Shown here one piece after another: positions 15,520 to 19,206 of a DNA stretch of 19,206 nt. The notes under the pieces were generated by a model. That model worked only from the letters and a program-made list of their open reading frames with translations. It was not told the origin of the DNA and did not search any database. The stretch is from DATGFK01 sp040007395 (GTDB taxonomy: Bacteria > Chloroflexota > Anaerolineae > Aggregatilineales > UBA2796). A program made the translations under genes and the position numbers. Position 1 is the stretch's first letter; each line of letters opens with the position of its first letter. The stretch covers positions 1 to 19,206 of the forward strand of contig JBDTVG010000083.1 of NCBI GenBank assembly GCA_040007395.1, in the 5' to 3' direction.

Positions 15520-15728
15520 CGTTAGCCTTTCCAAAGTTTCTGTCGTGGTTTCCGCGAGCATATTTACGATTAGTATAAAGCAGACCACAAATTATGTGTA
15601 TTGCGTCATATTGAGGCCACTTTCGCAACGACCTAAATTCAAAAGTGTGTGCTGGATCACAGTTTGCCATTGATTTGGCTTATATGATCTGGTTATCAGC
15701 CTGATAGAAAACTGGAAAGGTCGTTATC

Positions 15729-16499
15729 GTGGAAACTCAAGGCTCAAAGCTCTCATCTATGTATGTTGAACAATGGGGTACTACGGGAGCCAAAGTTGTA
15801 CTCGTACATGGTGGTGGCGCAGGCGGTGCCGCCAACTTTTTGCATCAAAAACCTCTGGCAGACCGCTGGACTCTGCTGTTTCCAGATCGACCCGGTCACG
15901 GCAAAACCCCTGCGAATGGGCGTGATGATTTCGAAAAAGATGCACCGCTTATCGCCGACCTATTAGGTGAAGGATCACATCTGGTAGGGCATTCTTACGG
16001 TGGTTTAGGTGCTTTGCTGGCAGCAGCGCTGCGCCCTGAAGCAGTATTATCGCTTACCCTGATTGAACCCGCCGCATTCCGTATCGCACAGGGCAACCCC
16101 GATGCCGACGAATTTACCCAAAGTCTGATCGATCTGTTTCAGAATCCGCCAGAACCAGAAGTCTTTATGCTCCGTTTCCTAGAATTGACTGGTGTCCCGT
16201 TCAGACCGCCTTCGCCAATGCCACCACCGATGATTGCCAGTGTGCAAGAGATACTCAAGATGCACGTCCCTTGGGAAGCCGATGTTCCCGTAGAAAAATT
16301 GGCAAACTCATCTTTCCGTAAACTCGTCATTACGGGTGGACATAGCAAAGCGTTTGATGCCATCGCGGATGCGTTGGTCGCACAAATTGGCGGGCAGCGT
16401 GCCGTCATACCGGGTATGGGTCACAGTGTGCAGGATATTGGTGAACCGTTTAATAAAGTAGTCGAGCAGTTCTGGCTAGACCAGACGGAAGCCCGATAA
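15729..16499 (+). CDS. Alpha/beta hydrolase
   Basis: A soluble 256-residue serine hydrolase with unknown substrate and no signal peptide. The oxyanion-hole segment is HGGGAGG (27-33), FPDRPGHGKT lies at 51-60, and the nucleophile elbow GHSYGG places Ser89. The catalytic His is His232 in GMGHSVQDIGEP. The acid is either Asp210, after the strand LVITGGHSKAFD, or Glu113 in LIEPAA, as in hydrolases that carry the acid after strand 6. A proline-rich cap segment (PFRPPSPMPPP) lies at 157-167. The start is GTG at 15729 with GGAAAGG 8 nt upstream. The Crp/Fnr-type gene follows about 40 nt later on the same strand, so the two may be cotranscribed. Divergent from fhs. Confidence 0.9.
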   Translation: METQGSKLSSMYVEQWGTTGAKVVLVHGGGAGGAANFLHQKPLADRWTLLFPDRPGHGKTPANGRDDFEKDAPLIADLLGEGSHLVGHSYGGLGALLAAALRPEAVLSLTLIEPAAFRIAQGNPDADEFTQSLIDLFQNPPEPEVFMLRFLELTGVPFRPPSPMPPPMIASVQEILKMHVPWEADVPVEKLANSSFRKLVITGGHSKAFDAIADALVAQIGGQRAVIPGMGHSVQDIGEPFNKVVEQFWLDQTEAR

Positions 16500-16539
16500 A
16501 CTCTTTAAGCTTCAACTATTTAACAGGCGCTTGACACCC

Positions 16540-17214
16540 ATGATCAGCTTGACTAGCCGTGTGCAATGTCTAAATGCTGTTGAGATTTTCTGCGATCTTT
16601 CAGTAGAAGAACTAGCGGTAATCAGTAAACGTGCGCCCGTTCGACATCTGGACTCCAAAACCATTATCTACAGTCCCGAACAACTGGGAGAAGTGCTGTT
16701 CATGGTCAACGAGGGGCAAGTACAGATCTACCACCTTGCCCCTGACGGACAGATGATCACGGTTGCCATTCTGGAATCTGGCACGCTCTTTGGCGAAATG
16801 GCGATTCTCGGTCAATCCCTGTATGGCAACTATGCCCAAACAATGACTCCTGCTATCTTGTGTACGATGAGTGTTGAAGATGTCAAGAATATTCTGCTGA
16901 CCGATCTTCGGATTTCTAACCGCTTTCTGGAAGCGCTTGGTAAGCGGTTGTTGGCGATGCAACAGCACGTTTCTATTTTGACCTTTAAGCTTATGCCACA
17001 ACGGGTTGCATCGCTTCTACTACAAATGTCAGATAGCGGGCGTATTCGTGAGATACGCTGCACACACGAAACATTGGCGACTATGGTTGGTGCGAATCGA
17101 GAAACAGTAACCAAGATTCTGAACGAATTTCGTACTCAGAACTTGATTGAACAGTATCGTGGGCGTGTTGTAATTCTTGACCCAACCCGACTCGCGGCCT
17201 TTGAGAATTCTTAG
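16540..17214 (+). CDS. Crp/Fnr family transcriptional regulator
   Basis: A 224-residue transcription factor from the ATG at 16540 (a TTG at 16531 in the same frame is possible; neither has a convincing Shine-Dalgarno). The N-terminal cyclic-nucleotide-binding-type beta barrel runs from about 12 to 120 (IFCDLSVEELAVISKRAP, GEVLFMVNEGQVQIY, GTLFGEMAILGQ). The phosphate-binding cassette then reads LYGNYAQTM, without the Arg-Ser/Thr pair that binds cAMP phosphate in E. coli CRP, so the ligand is probably not cAMP. There is no FNR-style N-terminal cysteine cluster. A long dimerisation helix precedes the C-terminal winged helix, with the recognition helix in ATMVGANRETVTKILNEF. It follows the alpha/beta hydrolase. 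Its stop overlaps the stop of the convergent PhyH gene by 4 nt. Confidence 0.92.
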   Translation: MISLTSRVQCLNAVEIFCDLSVEELAVISKRAPVRHLDSKTIIYSPEQLGEVLFMVNEGQVQIYHLAPDGQMITVAILESGTLFGEMAILGQSLYGNYAQTMTPAILCTMSVEDVKNILLTDLRISNRFLEALGKRLLAMQQHVSILTFKLMPQRVASLLLQMSDSGRIREIRCTHETLATMVGANRETVTKILNEFRTQNLIEQYRGRVVILDPTRLAAFENS

Positions 17215-18080
17215 TGCGAAAGTTCGGAAGCGGTTTCTGGCATATTCTCAAGGCGGGTGAGCCAGTAATCGACATCGAAGGCTTCCTCGCCCGTCAGGAA
17301 GCGCCACAGCCGAATCCGGTTGACGATCTCTAAGCGACCCTCAGCCCACTCAAACCAAGGTTCCTGCTGACTTAGTATATCTTGGATAGTTGGCTCTGAG
17401 TGCTTCGCTCCGTCAAAGATAATTCGGGGCTTCGACGTTTCTTCGGTCAGGTCATCTGTGTTCCATAACCGAAGCTGCCGGACTGTCGGGTTCAAGCGCA
17501 CCTTAAACATATACCGCGCCCGATCCGTCTTGTTTTGTCGCCCGCAGTGCCAGATACCGTGATGCAGCACCAAAATCGTCCCGGCCTTACACACCATCGG
17601 GATCTGCCCCACGATATTCTGATAGCGAGCGATGTCGCTTTCATTGACTCGCCGGAAATGGCTACCCGGTAACAGAAGCGTGCCGCCCATCTCCAATGGA
17701 ATATCGTGCGGGTAATACATTAACTGGATGTCGAAATGGGTGCGTGTGTCGATAATCGAGTCGGCGTGCATATGTTGGGCAGCGTCCTCGTTTGGCTTGC
17801 GAACATGCACTGCCTGATGATCGAACAACGGATCAGAGCCGACCAAACTTTCGATGATTCCCTGAACGCGCGGCATCCGTAGAATCTGACCTAAGGTTGA
17901 AGGCGGCAGATAGCACTGCGAAAACGGTGTTCCCGCCGGAGCACTCTTTACACCTACTTCGATCTCCCGCATTGCCGCCTCGTTCAGTTCGGGCGAAACC
18001 AGTTCGTCAAAGCGGAGAAAGCCTTTGGCGACAAATTGGGCGACTTCTTTAGAGGTGAGTAGATATTCTTTAGCGACCAT
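17211..18080 (-). CDS. Phytanoyl-CoA dioxygenase (PhyH) family Fe(II)/2-oxoglutarate oxygenase
   Basis: A 289-residue non-heme iron oxygenase of unknown substrate. The iron-binding triad can be placed: the HxD motif is His105-Asp107 (HMHADS) and the distal His is His178 (HHGIWHCGRQNK). The 2-oxoglutarate-binding Arg is probably Arg187 or Arg189 (DRARYMFK). The segment MGGTLLLPGSHFR (131-143) is the standard family signature. The C-terminal extension from about 200 (LRLWNTDD, EPWFEWAEGRLEIVNRIRLWRFLTG) is not part of the core fold. The ATG has AGAGGA 5 nt upstream. It overlaps the end of the preceding small gene by 11 nt, implying a two-gene operon. Family members act on small molecules such as lipids or natural products, so the family name should not be read as phytanate metabolism. 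Confidence 0.9.
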   Translation of the reverse strand: MVAKEYLLTSKEVAQFVAKGFLRFDELVSPELNEAAMREIEVGVKSAPAGTPFSQCYLPPSTLGQILRMPRVQGIIESLVGSDPLFDHQAVHVRKPNEDAAQHMHADSIIDTRTHFDIQLMYYPHDIPLEMGGTLLLPGSHFRRVNESDIARYQNIVGQIPMVCKAGTILVLHHGIWHCGRQNKTDRARYMFKVRLNPTVRQLRLWNTDDLTEETSKPRIIFDGAKHSEPTIQDILSQQEPWFEWAEGRLEIVNRIRLWRFLTGEEAFDVDYWLTRLENMPETASELSH

Positions 18081-18354
18081 CGATTTCCTCTAGTTTTTCA
18101 AATATAAATTCGTTTTTCTGAAAGGAGGTCGTGTATTCTAAACCGGGATATGGCGGGATTAATTGGGAAAACTGGATGACACGCCACCCGTCCTTTAGTG
18201 CATCCATACCAGTCTTATACGGAGGTAGTTCACTATCTCCAGTGGTATGGGCTTCCTTGCCCGTACCATCATAGATCGACCAACCGCGCACAGGACTGTC
18301 TAATGCCGAACTTGCTAGATAAAGTATAAGTAACTTCTGCCGAAGTACCGCCAT
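18070..18354 (-). CDS. Small protein of unknown function, operon partner of PhyH
   Basis: A 94-residue protein I do not recognise as a named family. The ATG at 18354 has GGTGGAG 6 nt upstream and is preferred over an in-frame GTG at 18366. The N-terminus (MAVLRQKLLILYLASSALDS) is mildly hydrophobic but lacks a clear cleavage site. The middle is polar (GWSIYDGTGKEAHTTGDSE), followed by YKTGMDALKDGWRVIQFSQL, a proline/tyrosine patch (PPYPGLEY) and a charged end (FIFEKLEEIDGR). The gene overlaps the PhyH gene by 11 nt, so stoichiometric production and a related function are plausible. Good ribosome signal, overlap and coding-like composition make it likely to be real. Confidence 0.78.
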   Translation of the reverse strand: MAVLRQKLLILYLASSALDSPVRGWSIYDGTGKEAHTTGDSELPPYKTGMDALKDGWRVIQFSQLIPPYPGLEYTTSFQKNEFIFEKLEEIDGR

Positions 18355-18417
18355 CTTTTGCTCCACCCTGATTGCTAACCTGTATGCTTTGCCAATGGTT
18401 TATCAGGTAACCTATTT

Positions 18418-18436
18418 AACGTGAGTTTGGGCTAAG
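18418..18436. repeat. Left terminal inverted repeat of the IS remnant
   Basis: AACGTGAGTTTGGGCTAAG matches the reverse complement of 19120-19138 at 16 of 19 positions. It lies just inside the last codons of the frameshifted transposase reading. Confidence 0.7.
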
Positions 18437-19072
18437 GATTTAGGCCAGCGCCAAGTCAGGCTGACGAACGATCCCAAGCGAGGGCTTTTGGGCTGCCAAC
18501 AATAGGCAATTAAGCCAGCGACAACATTGACCAAGACATTGAGCGGATTGCGGTGTCGGGCGTGCTCAATTTGAGAACTTGAGTTGGTCGTTAATGGATT
18601 TAATGATAACGCGCCGATGCAGGAACAGCCTGTCTGTGTAGGATATAAGTTGACCTTTCGTGTTTTTACGCGGCTTAATAATCAGGTGGAGCGACTGGTC
18701 GGAAACGAGTTGAGAGAACAACTTTTGGGAGATATAGCCTTTATCACCGAACAGTTTACCAAACAGACGCTGCACATACAACCCTAGCTAGCGGCACCAC
18801 CGTGCGGGCATTAACGCAACGAACCGTCCGTAACTCACCCATTTGGGGAACTCTCGACGCAAGGAGACCTAGACATGCTGTGTGTACTACGCTTTGAAAT
18901 CCCGATAGTGCGTTTGATGAAAGTGGATAAGAATGGTCATCATCTCACTCAAATACAGCATCCCTTCCCGGTGTCGTGTGGTCTTTCCGCCCCCCAACTG
19001 CTCTCGCTGTCTGGGCACGGTGTATTCCTGACAAAAATCATCGACTGAGCAAAATAATTCGAGCAAACTCAT
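18421..19072 (-). pseudogene. IS982-family transposase remnant
   Basis: A broken transposase. From the ATG at 19072 the frame reads MSLLELFCSVDDFCQ...LYLSEMMTILIHFHQTHYRDFKA, matching the IS982 N-terminus. It continues through three in-frame TAG stops (18889-18887, 18871-18869, 18790-18788) with recognisable protein between them (LRREFPKWVSYGRFVALMP). The sequence then jumps from this region to RLFGKLFGDKGYISQ, so the central part with the first catalytic Asp (FIDST region) is deleted. In the C-terminal part the expected KRALIETINDQLK appears as HRRVIIKSINDQLK, with Lys where the catalytic Glu is expected. After NDQLK a frameshift of a few missing bases leads into SQIEHARHRNPLNVLVN and AGLIAYCWQPKSP in another frame. 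It cannot encode an active transposase. Confidence 0.85.
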
Positions 19073-19075
19073 TTC

Positions 19076-19114
19076 CGATACCTCTTGATTAAGTGTGGTT
19101 ACCAAGAGGTATCG
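19076..19114 (-). promoter_or_regulatory. Hairpin sequestering the transposase ribosome-binding site
   Basis: A perfect 12-bp inverted repeat (CGATACCTCTTG at 19076-19087, CAAGAGGTATCG at 19103-19114) has a 15-nt loop. On the minus strand the 3' arm contains the AAGAGG Shine-Dalgarno and ends three bases before the transposase ATG, so pairing would hide it. Such structures commonly limit translation of insertion-sequence transposases from read-through transcripts. Confidence 0.6.
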
Positions 19115-19119
19115 CTGTG

Positions 19120-19138
19120 CTTAGCCCGAACTTACATT
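19120..19138. repeat. Right terminal inverted repeat of the IS remnant
   Basis: Its reverse complement AATGTAAGTTCGGGCTAAG pairs with 18418-18436 at 16 of 19 positions. It lies 48 nt upstream of the transposase ATG, as expected for the promoter-side end. The remaining 68 bases to the window edge hold no recognisable gene. Confidence 0.7.
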
Positions 19139-19206
19139 GGTTATGTATTATGCCAAAATCAGTAGATCACGATTTTAGCGAAAAAGGTTGACGAGGGGTG
19201 TAAAGA

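Larger units (their letters stand above)
18418..19138 (-). mobile_element. Degenerate IS982-family insertion sequence, internally deleted
   Basis: Imperfect terminal inverted repeats bound the element: AACGTGAGTTTGGGCTAAG at 18418-18436 and the complement of AATGTAAGTTCGGGCTAAG at 19120-19138, 16 of 19 matching. Between them lies a transposase remnant on the minus strand. At about 721 bp it is clearly shorter than the roughly 1 kb usual for IS982 elements, in line with the internal deletion in the transposase. I could not identify a target-site duplication: flanks GGTAACCTATTT and GGTTATGTATT show no convincing direct repeat. Confidence 0.75.

Noticed and set aside
15520..15588. 23-residue N-terminal extension of formate-THF ligase
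   Set aside because: AAAGG six bases before the 15519 ATG and the family-typical start at that Met favour the shorter form.
16540..17214. FNR-type oxygen sensor
   Set aside because: The N-terminal cysteine cluster needed for an iron-sulfur centre is not present.
1..19206. CRISPR array, tRNA, rRNA or prophage module
   Set aside because: No regularly spaced direct repeats, cloverleaf-like sequence, rRNA-like stretch or phage structural gene was found on reading both strands.

Overview
The window reads like a chromosomal stretch of a bacterium of moderate GC content, most plausibly a member of the Chloroflexota. That placement is an inference. It rests on the three receiver proteins that share an FP...IL-x-GE-x2-W tail (which I associate from memory with this phylum), the PP2C phosphatase with an N-terminal double zinc ribbon, the non-cAMP type Crp/Fnr protein and the form of the formate-THF ligase. 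No 16S, tRNA or ribosomal marker is present to test it. I see no tRNA, rRNA or CRISPR array.

Layout from left to right. (1) 1-731, minus: the N-terminal part of ornithine carbamoyltransferase, running off the left edge. (2) 988-1995, minus: a membrane-anchored alpha/beta hydrolase followed by a long compound inverted repeat. (3) 2276-4394, minus: a signalling pair, a PP2C phosphatase with two zinc ribbons and a membrane-anchored formylglycine-generating-enzyme-like protein that lacks the catalytic cysteines. The genes overlap and end at a clear intrinsic terminator. (4) 4550-7806, minus: a compact pyruvate (2-oxoacid) dehydrogenase operon, E1alpha-E1beta-E2, closed by a second intrinsic terminator; E3 is absent. 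(5) 8140-9227, minus: a small TfoX/YjbR-like protein and a 3-methyladenine DNA glycosylase. (6) 9530-12238, plus: a six-TM sensor histidine kinase followed by three tandem stand-alone receiver proteins. (7) 12256-15519, minus: formate-tetrahydrofolate ligase followed after 6 nt by a secreted serine hydrolase of class A beta-lactamase fold with a VanW-like front half. (8) 15729-17214, plus: an alpha/beta hydrolase and a Crp/Fnr regulator. (9) 17211-18354, minus: a phytanoyl-CoA-dioxygenase-like Fe(II) oxygenase and a small unknown partner whose gene overlaps it. (10) About 18418-19138: a dead, internally deleted IS982-family insertion sequence whose inverted ends are still visible.

Functionally, the central-metabolism genes (pdh E1/E2, fhs, argF, mpg) look ordinary. 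The accessory interest lies in three groups. The first is the kinase with three output-less receivers. The second is the PP2C/FGE-like pair. The third is the set of poorly described proteins near the right end: the beta-lactamase-fold protein, PhyH with its partner, and the Crp-like protein. Several start codons were reassigned from the longest ORF on the strength of Shine-Dalgarno spacing (E1alpha, E1beta, mpg, fhs, the PhyH partner).
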